64,000 nucleotides of DNA. It comes from an uncultured Bacteroidota bacterium. GTDB lineage: Bacteria > Bacteroidota > Bacteroidia > AKYH767-A > JABDAW01. A program made the translations under genes and the position numbers. Position 1 is the first letter of the stretch. The number at the start of each line of letters is the position of its first letter. The notes below the pieces were generated by a model that was given only the letters and a program-made list of their open reading frames with translations, was not told the origin of the DNA and did not search any database. Positions 27,269 to 39,252 of this stretch are shown here, piece after piece. The stretch spans positions 22,858 through 86,857 of the forward strand of contig CAIMUP010000001.1 of the NCBI GenBank assembly GCA_903844645.1, read 5' to 3'.

Positions 27269-30200
27269 CTATTTAATGATGGCTAATTTTCCATTGATAG
27301 CGGCTCGGGAGCGATTGCTATCCTCGGCAATCAGTTGCCAATAGTAAATGCCTTGACTTAAATGCGAAACATTGAGCAGTGTTTTGCCGGAAGTTCCTGT
27401 TAATAGCTTTGAAAAAACGATTCTTCCGAGAACATCCTGAATGATAAATCGGGAATTCGGGTTAAGATTCATCAAATAGAAGTTTCCATCGTTCGGATTC
27501 GGAACAATAGTGGCGGCGAGGCTGTTATTTTCTTCCGAAATACCGGTGCAAGCGGCAACATTCAGGGTCATCATCGCGGTATCCGAACATCCATCAGGAG
27601 CAGTATAAAGATACGTGATCGGGAAGCTGCCAACACCAGCATTTTGGGGATTAAATATGCCGTTATTGACATTGTTACCGATAAAAATTCCATTAACAGG
27701 CAGCCCGCCCTGTAATAAAAATGGCGGCGAGGTAATGCAAACAGTAGTATCGTGTGGCGAAAGGGTTACGAGCGGCATGGAACGGATGGAAATATCTGCG
27801 CCATTGTCTGTGCCTATAACGGCAGGGTTGGAGGAACGTATTCTTATTCGATAATGGGTACCGGGAAGGGTATTGAAGGGAATGGTAACGGTCATTACTG
27901 TGGCATTCACGGCGGCAAGCGTACCGATAATGGTGGTATTGGCAGCGAAACCACCTGCCGAATCGCTCAATTCGGCAGTGAAGACATTGTTATTATTGCA
28001 AGCGAATGAGGAACTAAAATAAAACAGAAAAGAAGTACCCGTACAATAGCTGTTTTGCTCCAAATGTACCGCAGAAAGGATAGGCAAGAGGTGATAACAA
28101 ACGGAGAGCTTGGGTGTTTTGGTGGAATCGGTATTGTATCCTGAAGCGAACAACATGGAACGGTTTCCGGCTTCATTAAGCAATGAAAAAATCATTCCAT
28201 GATTGCCGAAATTGAGCATGTCTTTGGTGATATTCAGGACATCAATATAGGGATATGATTGGGTATTGTAAGCAGAATTAGGAAGCATAACCTGGTGGGT
28301 AGTATCTTTGGCGGGTTGATTAATCCAAGTGACGGAATTCGGTGTCCACGGGGCAATAATTCGTTGCAAAGTGCTTGCATTGTACATAGTATGTCCCTGA
28401 TTGCCACTTGGCGAAAGGTGCCAGGATAGCGATAGGTGGGCAGAGTCTATCACAGTGTTCGCAGCGATAGCAGAAAGGTTGAATTGTAATAGGCTTCTTA
28501 GACAATTCGCACTCCAATGGATGGCGACGAAATCAGGATGGTTGGGATAGCTATTTCCTGGTGCATTTTGACTAATAACTCCGCCCTGGGATGGATGAAA
28601 ACTGGTGCAATAGCAACGGTTCACGGTTATAAACAAAGTATCTGCGGGGCTGGAACCACAAGGATTGTCGGCAGTAACAAGAATATATCCGCCAATACTA
28701 TCAGGAATGACGGAAATGGTATTGGCATTCGGCGAACCCTGCCATCCATTAGGTAAAATCCATGTATAATTGGTGGCATTAGGAACAGGATTAATGTAAT
28801 AGGTTACGAGAGTTCCTGCACATAGTACGGTATCACCATAAATCATATCAGGAGCATTCGGAGCATGCAGATTGACGGTAATATCCTGAACGCCCGTGCC
28901 CGTGCATCCATTAGAATCGGTCACAGTAACGGTGTAATTGCCAGTAGAGAATACCGTAATGCTTTGGGATGATAGGGAATTGCTCCAGAGGTATGCAGCA
29001 GCCGTGCTGGAGGTGATAGAAACACTGTCGCCTATACAGAAAACAGTGGGACCACTAACAGAAATCGTTGGCGGAACATGTGGAAGGATTGTAATCGTAT
29101 CAACAGTGCTGGCAGTGCATCCGAAACTATTGGTAACGGTAACCGAATAGATGCCTGAAGAATAAACTACAATGGAATGTGAGGTAGAACCACTGCTCCA
29201 ATGATAGTGATTGAATGTAGCAGCATCTAATATCGCGGAATCGCCATTGCATAAGGGTGAAGGCGCATTGGAATTGATGGCAGGAATGGGGTTTGGATTC
29301 ACAACTACACTATGATTCGCCGCGCCTGTACATCCCGAAGCATTAGTTACAGTAACCGAATAAATACCTGATGTATCTACCAAAATAGAAGCAGTAGTAT
29401 CGGCGGTATTCCATAAATAATGGGCAAAAACACCAGTAGTAAGGGTCGTGGAATCGCCAAAACAGATAGCAGTAGTACCAGTTATCGTAGGGTTTAATGA
29501 AGGATTGTAAGAAACTGTTTGAGAAGCGGTCGCCGTACAACCATTTGGGTTGGTAACGGTAAGGATATAGGTATTAGGAGTATAAACCGTGATGCTTTGT
29601 GTAGTAGAACCATTGCTCCATGCATAAGAAACCTGACTATTGGATGTTAATACCACCGAATCATTAGGACAAAAGGTAGTAGGACCACTTGCCGTAATCA
29701 CAGGGATATTACTTATGCCGATAGTTATATCGTTTAAGTTCGTAGTGCTAATAATAACAGGATTGCTACTAACGATTCTTATCCTATAATGATTGCCCGA
29801 AATAGTGTTCAATGGAATCAAGGCATTAATAGTACCGCTTACAGTGGAATTCAGCGTTCCTATATTGATAGGAGTAACGAAACTACCGGCTGAATCACTT
29901 AATTGGGCAGTAAAGATATTGCCAGTATTGAAAGTAGAAAAGGCTATAAAAGGAACTGCTATGGATGCCCCCTGACAATAACTGTTCGATGAAAGATTAG
30001 GAATACCTATGCCCGGAATAGTATGATAACAGACTTTTAGTTTAGGAATTTTGGTGGCATCTGTATTGTATAAAGAAGCAAAGAGCATAGAATTGCTCGG
30101 CACTTCATTTTGCAGCCTGAATAAGATACCGTAACTCCCAAAAGCAATCATATCTTGAACCAAAGGGAGTATGTTTAGGTTCGGATAAGATTGGTTTGCC

Positions 30201-32971
30201 GAGGAAGAGGTAGGTAAAGACACTTGATTGGTAGTGGAAATCGTAGGTTGTGTATTCCATTCCACAGAATTCGTATTCCACCAAGAAGTTACACGTTGCA
30301 AATAACTGGCATTAGTACCTACATGCCCAGGATTGCCACTTCCCGAAGTATGCCATGATAAGAATAGTAAGGAACTATCAATAATAGTGTTGCCAGGGAT
30401 AGCGGAAAAGTCGAATTTTATTAAACTTCTAAAGATAGTTCCATTCCAATCCAAGGCAAGGAAGTCAGGATGATGGTAATAATTAGTAGTAGGAGCAGCA
30501 CTATTAACTAATCCAGTCTGCATTGGTGATAATGTGCTGCAATTACATAATGTTACTATTACATTTAATGTTTCAGGAATACTATTACCACAAGCATTAA
30601 TGGCAACCACACTAATTATTCCACCATTAGAACCAATAGTTGTAGTAATGAATGTTGAATTGGAAGAGCCTGTCCAACCTGAAGGTAAAGTCCATTGATA
30701 ACTTATAGCATTAGCAACAGGCGCAATAGAATATGTTAAGGTACTACCGGAACACACAGTAGAAGGTCCGCTAATTAGTCCTGGTTGAGAAGGAAGAGTA
30801 TTATTTACGGTAATAGTTAGTGAGGAGGAACCAGTACAGCCATTAAAATCCGTAACTGTAACATAATACTGGTTAGTATTAAATATAGTAATACTCTGTG
30901 TTGTTGCAGCTATGTTCCATAAGTATAATGTTTCAACACTGGATGTAAGCGTTACGCTATCCCCTATACAAAAATTAACAGGTCCACTGATAGTAATAAT
31001 AGGAACAGGATTAGAATTAATAATTATATCGCTTCCATTATCTATTCCTATATTATTCGGGTTACTTCCTACAACACGTATCCGGTAATGAATACCATAA
31101 ACCATATTAGATGGGATAATAGCGTTAATTATTCCACTTGTTGTCGAAGAAATGGTACCAATATTAATTGGGTTTGTAAAACTACCGTTCATATCACTAA
31201 GTTGAGCAGTAAAGATATTACCTGCGTTGAAAGTAAAGAATACGGTAAAGGGAATTTGTATAGAATTGCCTTGGCAATAACTATTAGAGGATAAAATATT
31301 CGTTGCAGTTCCGGGTATTTGATGATAACATACTTTCAGTTTTGGTAATTTTGTTGAATCGCTATTATACAAAGAAGCAAAAAGCATAGATTTGGCACTT
31401 GTTTCTGATTGCAATCTTAATAATATCCCATTGTTGCCAAAAGACATCATATCTTGTATCAAAGGAAGTACATTAATATTAGGATAATTCTGATTAGATA
31501 ATGTAGAAGTGGATAATGAAACCTCATTTGTTGTTGATATGGTTGGTTGATTATTCCAACTTACTGAATTGGATGCCCATAAAGAAGTAACTCTTTGCAA
31601 ATAACTGGCATTTGTTCCTGAATGCCCAGCATTTCCAGATCCAGAAGGATGCCAAAACAAAGAAAGAAAGGAACTATCAATGGCGGCATTGGAAGGAATA
31701 ACAGAGAAATCAAATTGTATTAAACTTCTAAAAACGGCACTACTCCAAGCAAGCGCAATAAAGTCAGGATGATGAAAATAATTAGTAGTAGGATAGTCAC
31801 TATTCACAAGACCTGTTTGACTTGGAATCAGAGTATTGCAATTGCAAATAGTTGCAACTACAGATAATGTTTCAGGAATACTACTACCGCATCCATTCAC
31901 GGCAATAACAGTAATGATTCCATTAGACACCCCAGTTGTTACAGTAATAGAAGTTGAATCTGATGAGCCAGCCCAACCTGTTGGCAAGGTCCAAATATAA
32001 CTTGTTGCATAAGGCACTGGAGTTATGGCATATATTAATGGAGTTAAATTACCAATACAAAAGTTAATAATTCCATTGATTGCTCCTGGTTGAGCGGGAT
32101 AAGGAATTACGTTTACAACTTGTGATGCAATCCCAGTACAACCATTATTATCAGTTACGGTAAGAGAATATAAGCTTGAACTAAAAACTGTTATGCTCTG
32201 TGTCGTTTCTCCCGTACTCCATAAATAATAATTTGCAGGACTTGAGTTCATGATTAAACTATCACCAATACAAAAGGTAATCGGTCCATTTAAATAAATA
32301 TTTGGTGCAACGCTAATATTATTTGTTATCGTAATGTCAACTCCGTTATCACTTCCAATTATTGGAGGGCTACTGCCTACAACCCTTATTCGATAATGAG
32401 TTCCGGAGAGTGTATTTGAAGGAATCATCACATTGATAATACCAGAGAGAGTACCAGACAAAGACCCAATATCAACCGGATTTGAAAAGCTACCACTCGA
32501 ATCACTCAACTGCGCAGTAAACACATTGCCCGTATTGAAATAATTTGAAACGGAGTATGGAACAGGAACAGGGCTTCCTAAACAAAAGGTATTATTTACT
32601 AAAGTGCTCGTTGTAAGCAAGGGGTAGAAATGATAACAAACCTCTAATCTCGGTAAAACGGTTGTATTCGTATTATACATCGAAGCAAATAACATTGAGG
32701 TCGGACTTATTAATTCTGATTGTAATCTAAATAAGAAACCGTTATTTCCATAAGTTATCATATCCTGAACCAATGGAAGTATGTTCAGGTTTGGATAATT
32801 CTGGTTGGATGTAGCACTTGTCGGTATGATAACCTGATGGGTTGTATCAATCATGGGTTGATTATTCCAGGTTACAGAATTACTATTCCATGAAGAAGTA
32901 GCCCTTTGTAAATAACTCGCATTTGGTGTAACATGTCCAGGATTTCCTGAACCTGAAGTGTGCCAAAACAA
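27269..32971 (-). CDS. giant T9SS surface protein, C-terminal 1900 residues (after an in-frame TAG)
   Basis: Second part of a gene that reads 35656 to 27269 in one frame, broken only by TAG at 33011-33013. Homologous sequence ([20 protein letters not shown]) runs right from the TAG, so no real start exists here (first possible start is a TTG at 32971). The part holds large repeating blocks: a DNRLRE-type domain ([20 protein letters not shown], then [12 protein letters not shown]), an Ig-like segment ([12 protein letters not shown]) and SprB/Ig repeats ([12 protein letters not shown]). The end is a type A T9SS sorting domain ([17 protein letters not shown] ... [12 protein letters not shown]). 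A surface adhesin or carbohydrate-binding role is inferred. Confidence 0.85.
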   Translation of the reverse strand: MFWHTSGSGNPGHVTPNASYLQRATSSWNSNSVTWNNQPMIDTTHQVIIPTSATSNQNYPNLNILPLVQDMITYGNNGFLFRLQSELISPTSMLFASMYNTNTTVLPRLEVCYHFYPLLTTSTLVNNTFCLGSPVPVPYSVSNYFNTGNVFTAQLSDSSGSFSNPVDIGSLSGTLSGIINVMIPSNTLSGTHYRIRVVGSSPPIIGSDNGVDITITNNISVAPNIYLNGPITFCIGDSLIMNSSPANYYLWSTGETTQSITVFSSSLYSLTVTDNNGCTGIASQVVNVIPYPAQPGAINGIINFCIGNLTPLIYAITPVPYATSYIWTLPTGWAGSSDSTSITVTTGVSNGIITVIAVNGCGSSIPETLSVVATICNCNTLIPSQTGLVNSDYPTTNYFHHPDFIALAWSSAVFRSLIQFDFSVIPSNAAIDSSFLSLFWHPSGSGNAGHSGTNASYLQRVTSLWASNSVSWNNQPTISTTNEVSLSTSTLSNQNYPNINVLPLIQDMMSFGNNGILLRLQSETSAKSMLFASLYNSDSTKLPKLKVCYHQIPGTATNILSSNSYCQGNSIQIPFTVFFTFNAGNIFTAQLSDMNGSFTNPINIGTISSTTSGIINAIIPSNMVYGIHYRIRVVGSNPNNIGIDNGSDIIINSNPVPIITISGPVNFCIGDSVTLTSSVETLYLWNIAATTQSITIFNTNQYYVTVTDFNGCTGSSSLTITVNNTLPSQPGLISGPSTVCSGSTLTYSIAPVANAISYQWTLPSGWTGSSNSTFITTTIGSNGGIISVVAINACGNSIPETLNVIVTLCNCSTLSPMQTGLVNSAAPTTNYYHHPDFLALDWNGTIFRSLIKFDFSAIPGNTIIDSSLLFLSWHTSGSGNPGHVGTNASYLQRVTSWWNTNSVEWNTQPTISTTNQVSLPTSSSANQSYPNLNILPLVQDMIAFGSYGILFRLQNEVPSNSMLFASLYNTDATKIPKLKVCYHTIPGIGIPNLSSNSYCQGASIAVPFIAFSTFNTGNIFTAQLSDSAGSFVTPINIGTLNSTVSGTINALIPLNTISGNHYRIRIVSSNPVIISTTNLNDITIGISNIPVITASGPTTFCPNDSVVLTSNSQVSYAWSNGSTTQSITVYTPNTYILTVTNPNGCTATASQTVSYNPSLNPTITGTTAICFGDSTTLTTGVFAHYLWNTADTTASILVDTSGIYSVTVTNASGCTGAANHSVVVNPNPIPAINSNAPSPLCNGDSAILDAATFNHYHWSSGSTSHSIVVYSSGIYSVTVTNSFGCTASTVDTITILPHVPPTISVSGPTVFCIGDSVSITSSTAAAYLWSNSLSSQSITVFSTGNYTVTVTDSNGCTGTGVQDITVNLHAPNAPDMIYGDTVLCAGTLVTYYINPVPNATNYTWILPNGWQGSPNANTISVIPDSIGGYILVTADNPCGSSPADTLFITVNRCYCTSFHPSQGGVISQNAPGNSYPNHPDFVAIHWSANCLRSLLQFNLSAIAANTVIDSAHLSLSWHLSPSGNQGHTMYNASTLQRIIAPWTPNSVTWINQPAKDTTHQVMLPNSAYNTQSYPYIDVLNITKDMLNFGNHGMIFSLLNEAGNRSMLFASGYNTDSTKTPKLSVCYHLLPILSAVHLEQNSYCTGTSFLFYFSSSFACNNNNVFTAELSDSAGGFAANTTIIGTLAAVNATVMTVTIPFNTLPGTHYRIRIRSSNPAVIGTDNGADISIRSMPLVTLSPHDTTVCITSPPFLLQGGLPVNGIFIGNNVNNGIFNPQNAGVGSFPITYLYTAPDGCSDTAMMTLNVAACTGISEENNSLAATIVPNPNDGNFYLMNLNPNSRFIIQDVLGRIVFSKLLTGTSGKTLLNVSHLSQGIYYWQLIAEDSNRSRAAINGKLAIIK

Positions 32972-33010
32972 GGATAGTAATCCACTATCTAAAATCGTGT
33001 TCGATGGAAT

Positions 33011-35656
33011 CTATGATAAATCATATTTCATAAGACTTCTTATTGTGGAATTGAGATTATTATACGCCAAGAAATCGGAATGATTAGTATAAATTGTATT
33101 TGGATAAGAGGAATAAATTAACCCACACTGTGTAGGATAAATCGTGCTGCAAATATTCAAACAACTATCTACAATAATAACTAAGGTAGCCGGTGTACTG
33201 CTCCCACAAATATTAGTTGCCGAAACCGAAATTGTACCCCCTGATGAACCGACAATCGCATTGATGGAAATGGTTGTTGAACTCCCTGTCCAGCCATTAG
33301 GTAATGTCCATGAATAACTTGTGGCATCATTTACGGGCGCAATTGTATAAGCTTGAAATGAACTATAGCATACGGGATTACTTCCAGTTATTAATAAGGG
33401 TTGAATTGGAATAGTATGCGATGTTATAATTCGTGTAGCTGTCCCCGTACATCCGATAGTATTCGTTACGGTAACGGTATAAGTTCCTGCTGTTAAAACA
33501 TAAATACTTTCTGTGGTCGCGCCATTGCTCCAATTATAAAATGGAAAATTGCCAGCATCTAACCTGACAGAATCTCCAACACAAATATTTGTAATTCCCG
33601 ATGCTGTAATAACAGGATAAAGAAACGAATTTACGGTTACCGCATGGGATGCAGTATTAATACAACCATTAGTATCAGTAACGGTAACAATATAATTTCC
33701 GGCAGATAATGCAATGATAGTATCAACAGTGGCACCGGTACTCCAGAAGTATTGTGAAAAATTACCCCCTGCATCCATAGTCAAGGTATCTCCTGCACAA
33801 AATGCGGTGCTACCTACAATGGTAACTACAGGATGAGGCAATGGATTCACGAATACCGAGATACTGGTAGAGTTAGCAGCACAACCATTAGTATCGGTAA
33901 TGGTAACTGAAAAACTTCCAGTGGTATTAACGATGATACTTTGCGTGGTGGCTCCTGTGCTCCATAAATAAAGTTGGGAAGCACTGGAAGTAAGCGTTAC
34001 ATTATTACCGAAACAAAATGTGGTAACACCACTTGGAGTAATCACCGGACTGGGTAATGTATTAGGCAGTATGGTAATATAATTTACCTGAACAGCGGTA
34101 TCTATTCCGCCTCCGCAATTGGAATAAACGATGAGCGTTACGCTATAGGTTCCGGGATTGGAGTAATTATGAATAGGATTATAAACAGTGCTCGAATCTC
34201 CATCGCCAAAATACCAAAGGCATGTGGAGGCATTAATACTGGCATTATAAAAATTTATATAACTGCAACCATTCAATGGGTCAGCATAAAAATCGCTGGT
34301 AACGGTAAAGGTAGGGCAGTAATAAGAACAACAGGCATCAGGAACAAATCGCCACATGTCATTGTAACAATGCCCTACATCACTTTGCATTCCGCCAAAC
34401 ATCCAAAGAAATCCTTTTCTATCTCTCCAAGCCAAAGAACCCATTCTGGCAGGTGGAATATTTGATGGATTGGATATATGAATTTGCCCATAATTTCCAG
34501 GACTATTTATAGCTGTTGTCCCTTTTATCAAACTCCATTTGTTGGTTGGAATATTATAATTCCATAAGTCATTAAACTCCTCGTTTCCATCATCTCCTCC
34601 AAAAAGTTGCAAGTTATCACAATCCCTTGTCCAACACGATCTGGCTTCAAACCTCACTGCTGGAATGAAACCTGTATCCTGTTCGCAAATTGCACCATGA
34701 ACTCCTATATTGTCGCCAGATCCACTTTCTCCACTCATCCAGGTCCACATATTGCTTGAGATGTTATATTTCCAAAGATCATTTTTATATCCAGTGTAAG
34801 CCAGTCCTCCTAAAAGCCACAAATTATCGTTACTATCCTTCCATCGGGTATAACAACGTCTTCCGCCAGGCGTATTGCCTAATGAAGGTACTCCTTTTGT
34901 TCCATAGACAGGAGCCTGATTCACAATATTAGACCCACTCATCCAGGTCCATTGATTGGTAGCTATATTATACTTCCACAATGCCCCTAAGTAAGCGCTG
35001 GTAAACCCTCCGTACATCCAAAGGTTGTTGTTATCATCTGTCCAGGAGGCACTATTTTCATTCATGGCGGGGGGTTGATTCAATGCAGACGGCACTCCAA
35101 TAGCCCCATAATTCCCTGCACTACTTATTGTATTTGCACCATTCATCCAGGTCCAGGTATTGGTGGCTATTGTATACATCCAAAGGTCATTCAAGTTCCC
35201 GAAGTTCCCATTCACATCGTATCCTTGTCCGCCAAACATCCACAAATTTCCGGTGGTATCCGTCCATGAAGTAATCCCCCAACCTCTTGCTCCGGGATGA
35301 TTTGCGGTATCTGGCATTCCCTGAACCCCATAAACCCCTGCACTATGCCAAATTCCCGTTCCCTTTATCCAAGCCCACCGATTATTATAAGGATTAAACT
35401 GAAACAAATCAGGAGAAACATCGCCCACCATCTCTCCTCCAAACAACCAACAATTTCCCTGTTTATCGGTCCATTCGCAAGCCTCATACAAGGCGGTAGG
35501 GGAATTATTTGCTGCAAAAACGCCCTTCGTACCGTAATGCCCATAACTATTAATCGTATTACTCCCATTCATCCAAGTCCACTGCCCGGGCTGCGCTATG
35601 CATTGAAAAGCGAAGAGGGAGCAGTGTAGAATAACAAACAGTAAAATTTTTTTCAT
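33011..35656 (-). CDS. giant T9SS surface protein, N-terminal 881 residues (ends at premature TAG)
   Basis: First part of the interrupted gene. ATG at 35656 (MKKILLFVILHCSLFAFQCIA) gives a clear signal peptide. Residues about 25-470 are kelch-type propeller repeats (WTDKQGNCWLFGGEMVGD, WTDTTGNLWMFGGQGYD, WTDDNNNLWMYGGF). A PKD domain follows (CLWYFGDGDSSTVYNPIHNY), then four Ig/SprB-like repeats (YLWSTGATTQSIIVNTTGSF). It ends RSLMKYDLS-TAG exactly where three later copies of the same domain read FDFS-V/A-IP. If translation ends here, the product lacks a sorting domain and could not be anchored by T9SS. The full gene would encode about 2800 residues. Confidence 0.85.
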   Translation of the reverse strand: MKKILLFVILHCSLFAFQCIAQPGQWTWMNGSNTINSYGHYGTKGVFAANNSPTALYEACEWTDKQGNCWLFGGEMVGDVSPDLFQFNPYNNRWAWIKGTGIWHSAGVYGVQGMPDTANHPGARGWGITSWTDTTGNLWMFGGQGYDVNGNFGNLNDLWMYTIATNTWTWMNGANTISSAGNYGAIGVPSALNQPPAMNENSASWTDDNNNLWMYGGFTSAYLGALWKYNIATNQWTWMSGSNIVNQAPVYGTKGVPSLGNTPGGRRCYTRWKDSNDNLWLLGGLAYTGYKNDLWKYNISSNMWTWMSGESGSGDNIGVHGAICEQDTGFIPAVRFEARSCWTRDCDNLQLFGGDDGNEEFNDLWNYNIPTNKWSLIKGTTAINSPGNYGQIHISNPSNIPPARMGSLAWRDRKGFLWMFGGMQSDVGHCYNDMWRFVPDACCSYYCPTFTVTSDFYADPLNGCSYINFYNASINASTCLWYFGDGDSSTVYNPIHNYSNPGTYSVTLIVYSNCGGGIDTAVQVNYITILPNTLPSPVITPSGVTTFCFGNNVTLTSSASQLYLWSTGATTQSIIVNTTGSFSVTITDTNGCAANSTSISVFVNPLPHPVVTIVGSTAFCAGDTLTMDAGGNFSQYFWSTGATVDTIIALSAGNYIVTVTDTNGCINTASHAVTVNSFLYPVITASGITNICVGDSVRLDAGNFPFYNWSNGATTESIYVLTAGTYTVTVTNTIGCTGTATRIITSHTIPIQPLLITGSNPVCYSSFQAYTIAPVNDATSYSWTLPNGWTGSSTTISINAIVGSSGGTISVSATNICGSSTPATLVIIVDSCLNICSTIYPTQCGLIYSSYPNTIYTNHSDFLAYNNLNSTIRSLMKYDLS

Positions 35657-35683
35657 AGGGGAATCGCGCAAGTGCTAACGGTA

Positions 35684-35691
35684 CAAAAATA
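35684..35691 (-). promoter_or_regulatory. promoter -7 box of the interrupted T9SS gene
   Basis: The reverse strand reads TATTTTTG (TAnnTTTG), 27 bp before the ATG at 35656. Confidence 0.5.
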
Positions 35692-35798
35692 CGAAAATTA
35701 GTAATAAAAGTTCTCTTTATTGAAAGCCTGTAACTAAAAACTCACATTCCCCTCCATACTAAATCCATATGCCCTAAGTCAAAAATCATAAACCCATT

Positions 35799-36008
35799 CA
35801 CACTTTCCATTGTGCTCTTCACGCTTTGCATTGTGCTCTTCACGCTTTGCATTGTGCCTTTCACGCTTTGCATTGTGCCTTTCACGCTTTGCATTGTGCC
35901 TTTCACGCTTTCCATTTCGCCCTTCACGCTTTGCATTTCGCCTTTCACGCTTTGCATTTCGCCCTTCACGCTTTCCATTGTGTCATTCACACTTTCCATT
36001 GTGGAATT
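35799..36008. repeat. 21-bp tandem array F, 10 exact units
   Basis: Ten units of exactly 21 bp (starts 35799, 35820 ... 35988), core CACGCTTTGCATTGTGCC, with GTG replaced by TCG in middle units and edge units carrying CACACTTTCC. All three plus-strand frames and one minus frame stay open, which argues against a specific coding role. It stands between korB and the T9SS gene, both on the minus strand. Confidence 0.92.
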
Positions 36009-36143
36009 CCGGAAAATTCAAAAACGATGAATCACGTTTTTAATCCCCCTAATCTATTTTCTTGGGGAATACTTCAGGAATACTGTGGGAATAATGGGGA
36101 TTAATATCGGGGGATTGCAATAAAACTTTGCAACCGTTTCAAC

Positions 36144-37193
36144 TTAATTAATCACCCAAACCTCTTTGCCGGCAATCAACTCATCCAACTTTCCTTTCCC
36201 TTTCTTGGTAAGGACGCTGCCCATTTGATTGTTCATTTGGTCTTCATAACAATGCCTGTCTTCCTGATAGAAAATACCGAAAGGACGTGGCAAATGATTC
36301 TCTTTAGAAGGATTATCAAAGAAGCGAGCAAGGATATTTGCCTTAACAGCATCTTTCTCATCATGTATCCAAAGATCATTGGCAGAAGCCCCGTCAGCAA
36401 GCGAAACAATAGTTGGTTTGAAGCCATCTAATTTAATTCCCTTGTCAGCATTCTCACCAAAGATTAAAGGCTTGCTACTTTCTAACATTAAGGTCTCTAA
36501 TTTCTTGGTTTCCTTGTCGGTATAAATGAAGAATGCACCATCATTAAAGACGTTGCAGTTCTGATAAATCTCCACCATAGAAGTTCCTTTATGACTATTC
36601 GCTCTGCGCAATGTTTCCTGCAAATGTTTTGGATCTCTGTCCATTGTTCTTGCAATGAAAGTTCCATCAGCACCAAGGCTCAATGCCAAAGGATTGAAAG
36701 GATGATCGAGAGAACCATTAGGAGTTGATTTCGTTACCGCACCTTCTGGAGAAGTAGGAGAATATTGTCCCTTCGTCAAGCCATAAATCTCGTTGTTGAA
36801 TAACAGAATATTCACATTGAAATTTCTTCTCAAGATATGAATAAAATGATTACCGCCGATAGAAAGCGCATCGCCATCTCCGGTAACAATCCAAACGCTC
36901 AATTCAGGACGGGAAGCCTTCAAACCACTTGCTACCGCAGTAGCTCTTCCGTGGATGGAGTGCATGCCGTAGGTCTCCATGTAATACGGGAAACGCGACG
37001 AACATCCGATGCCGGAAATGAAGACAATATTTTCTCTCGGAATACCCAATTCAGGGACTACCGTCTGCACTTGTTTAAGGATAGAATAATCGCCGCAACC
37101 CGGGCACCATCTTACTTCCTGATCTGTTACTAAATCTTTTGCTACCATCTTCGGGGCTTGCCCGTTAGCCGCTACTTGTGTTGTTGAATCCAT
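36144..37193 (-). CDS. korB: 2-oxoacid:ferredoxin oxidoreductase, beta subunit
   Basis: The 349-residue thiamine-diphosphate subunit of an enzyme that oxidatively decarboxylates a 2-oxoacid (most likely 2-oxoglutarate) to acyl-CoA with reduction of ferredoxin. Cys30 and Cys33 ([12 protein letters not shown]) belong to the cluster/TPP region; [10 protein letters not shown] (105-114) with [10 protein letters not shown] (about 134-143) is the TPP-Mg motif. The C-terminal part carries the family's extra domain. It follows korA by 27 bp on the minus strand; the pair replaces or supplements the 2-oxoglutarate dehydrogenase complex. Substrate is inferred from family and gene order. Confidence 0.94.
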   Translation of the reverse strand: MDSTTQVAANGQAPKMVAKDLVTDQEVRWCPGCGDYSILKQVQTVVPELGIPRENIVFISGIGCSSRFPYYMETYGMHSIHGRATAVASGLKASRPELSVWIVTGDGDALSIGGNHFIHILRRNFNVNILLFNNEIYGLTKGQYSPTSPEGAVTKSTPNGSLDHPFNPLALSLGADGTFIARTMDRDPKHLQETLRRANSHKGTSMVEIYQNCNVFNDGAFFIYTDKETKKLETLMLESSKPLIFGENADKGIKLDGFKPTIVSLADGASANDLWIHDEKDAVKANILARFFDNPSKENHLPRPFGIFYQEDRHCYEDQMNNQMGSVLTKKGKGKLDELIAGKEVWVIN

Positions 37194-37220
37194 TATATTA
37201 TTTCTTTATTTTGTTATCAA

Positions 37221-39107
37221 TTATTTTGTTGCACCATTGCTTGCGAATACAGTTTCTTCTACCTTTAATAATTCGATTATCTTGTCATAAATCTCGTGAG
37301 AGGTAAATGGCAAGCCCATAATTTTATTTAATGGAATGGCAGGTACGAAATATTTATCGCGAATGATTTTTACCAATTGTCCATTGTTCATTTCTGGCAT
37401 TAATATCATATCATAGTTGTTTAATATCTCGCCAAGATTCTTTGGGAAAGGACGCAGGTAACGGATGTGGGCATGGGATACATCATAGCCTTCGGCTCTT
37501 GCCTTGGTACATGCGGAACGAATGGCACCATAAGTCGAACCCCAGCCTACGACCAACATCTTGCCTTTGGCATTGCCACTATCCAACTTTTGTTCAGGGA
37601 TATAATTCGCAATTCTTTCAACTTTCTCTTCACGAAGTTTAACCATGAATTCATGATTCTCGGGATCATAAGAAATGTTTCCGGTCTCATGTTGTTTCTC
37701 GATGCCACCGATACGATGTTGCAAATCTTTCACGCCTGGAACTGCCCAGGGACGGGACAATTTCTCATCTCGTTTGTATGGAAGGAATTTTCCATCGGCA
37801 TTAAATTCAGTGATGAAAGGAGGAGTAATCTTTGGTAAATCTTCTGACTTCGGGAACATCCAAGGCTCGGCACCATTGGCAATAAAACCATCTGAAAGCA
37901 TGAAACAAGGAGTCATGTGTTCAATTGCAATTTTACATGCTTGAAACGCTGCATCGAAGCAATCGGCAGGCGAACAGGCAGCAACGATAGGAAGTGGCGC
38001 TTCACCATTTCTTCCATAATACGCTTGCAATAAATCAGATTGCTCGGTCTTGGTCGGCAAGCCGGTAGAAGGACCGCCTCGCTGAACATCAATAACAACC
38101 ATTGGCAATTCTAACATAAAGCCCAAGCCCATTGCCTCTGTCTTTAAAGCAATACCAGGACCGGAAGAAGCCGTAACACCCAGATGCCCACCAAAGGATG
38201 CACCGATGATAGAACAGATAGCAGCAATCTCATCTTCAGCCTGATAAGTCCGAACACCGAAATGTTTATATTTTGATAATTCATGAAGAATATCCGAAGC
38301 AGGGGTAATTGGATAAGAGCCATAGAATATCGGCAAACCGCTCTTCTCTGATGCAGCAACCAAACCAATTGCAGCCGCTTGATTACCCATGATATTACGA
38401 TACGTTCCGGGAGCCATCTTAGCAGGTTCAACAGTGAAACGGGTAGTGAAAGTTTCAACGGTTTCGCCATAATTGTAACCCGCTTTGAGAAGCTTAATAT
38501 TAGCATCCAGGATATCTGGTTTCTTACCAAATTTCTCAGTCAAAAACTTGATGGAATGATCCAGATTCCTATTATACATCCAATAAATAAAGCCGAGAAC
38601 AAACATATTCTTTGAACGATCAATTTCCTTCACGCCTAAGCCGCTATCATTCGCTAATGCCGCACGAGTAATCTTCGTAACATCCATCGTGAAGACCTGA
38701 TATTTGCTTAAACTGCCGTTCTCCAAAGGATTTTGGTCAGGCGCAATGTTCGCCAAACGCAGGTTCTTAGGATCGAAGCCATCAATATTCGCGATAATAA
38801 TTCCACCCTCTTTCAATTCTCTCAAATTCGCTTTCAACGCCGCAGCATTCATTACAACCAATACATCGCAATAATCGCCTGGGGTATTAATTTCAACGCT
38901 TCCGAAATGTATCTGGAAGCCGGAAACACCAGCCAGGGTCCCTTGTGGGGCACGGATTTCGGCAGGAAAATCAGGAAAGGTACTTAAATCATTACCCAGA
39001 ATGGCGGCAGTATCGGTGAACTGCGTACCGGTTAATTGCATCCCGTCGCCGGAATCTCCCGCAAACCGGATGGCTACGGAATCTAAAACTTCATTTGTCT
39101 TTGTCAT
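37221..39107 (-). CDS. korA: 2-oxoacid:ferredoxin oxidoreductase, fused gamma-alpha subunit
   Basis: A 628-residue fusion. Residues about 1-190 are the gamma domain (FAGDSGDGMQLTGTQFTDTA, PAEIRAPQGTLAGVSGFQIH). The alpha part starts near residue 235 with GNQAAAIGLVAASEKSGLPI, FYGSYPITPASDILHELSKY and TASSGPGIALKTEAMGLGFM, and ends in the transketolase-C-like domain (VVGWGSTYGAIRSACTKARA). Together with korB it makes the alpha-beta enzyme typical of Bacteroidota. First gene of the operon, with a -7 box 24 bp upstream. Confidence 0.94.
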   Translation of the reverse strand: MTKTNEVLDSVAIRFAGDSGDGMQLTGTQFTDTAAILGNDLSTFPDFPAEIRAPQGTLAGVSGFQIHFGSVEINTPGDYCDVLVVMNAAALKANLRELKEGGIIIANIDGFDPKNLRLANIAPDQNPLENGSLSKYQVFTMDVTKITRAALANDSGLGVKEIDRSKNMFVLGFIYWMYNRNLDHSIKFLTEKFGKKPDILDANIKLLKAGYNYGETVETFTTRFTVEPAKMAPGTYRNIMGNQAAAIGLVAASEKSGLPIFYGSYPITPASDILHELSKYKHFGVRTYQAEDEIAAICSIIGASFGGHLGVTASSGPGIALKTEAMGLGFMLELPMVVIDVQRGGPSTGLPTKTEQSDLLQAYYGRNGEAPLPIVAACSPADCFDAAFQACKIAIEHMTPCFMLSDGFIANGAEPWMFPKSEDLPKITPPFITEFNADGKFLPYKRDEKLSRPWAVPGVKDLQHRIGGIEKQHETGNISYDPENHEFMVKLREEKVERIANYIPEQKLDSGNAKGKMLVVGWGSTYGAIRSACTKARAEGYDVSHAHIRYLRPFPKNLGEILNNYDMILMPEMNNGQLVKIIRDKYFVPAIPLNKIMGLPFTSHEIYDKIIELLKVEETVFASNGATK

Positions 39108-39130
39108 CTTCTATTAATTATTTAGGGCTG

Positions 39131-39138
39131 CAAAAATA
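39131..39138 (-). promoter_or_regulatory. promoter -7 box of korAB
   Basis: The reverse strand reads TATTTTTG, matching TAnnTTTG, 23 bp before the korA ATG. Confidence 0.5.
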
Positions 39139-39252
39139 CATATTCTTTAGAGATGTGCAAACGGGCATGCCGAATTTTGCCTCCTCGATCGGCGTTCAGC
39201 AACGATTTTTACCTCGAAGGCAGGTTTTAATGCCATTTCGGGGACTGCATGC

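Noticed and set aside
33011..33013. TAG recoding (amber as sense codon)
   Set aside because: guaA and the M28 peptidase end with TAG at the expected C-terminus, so TAG is a normal stop here.
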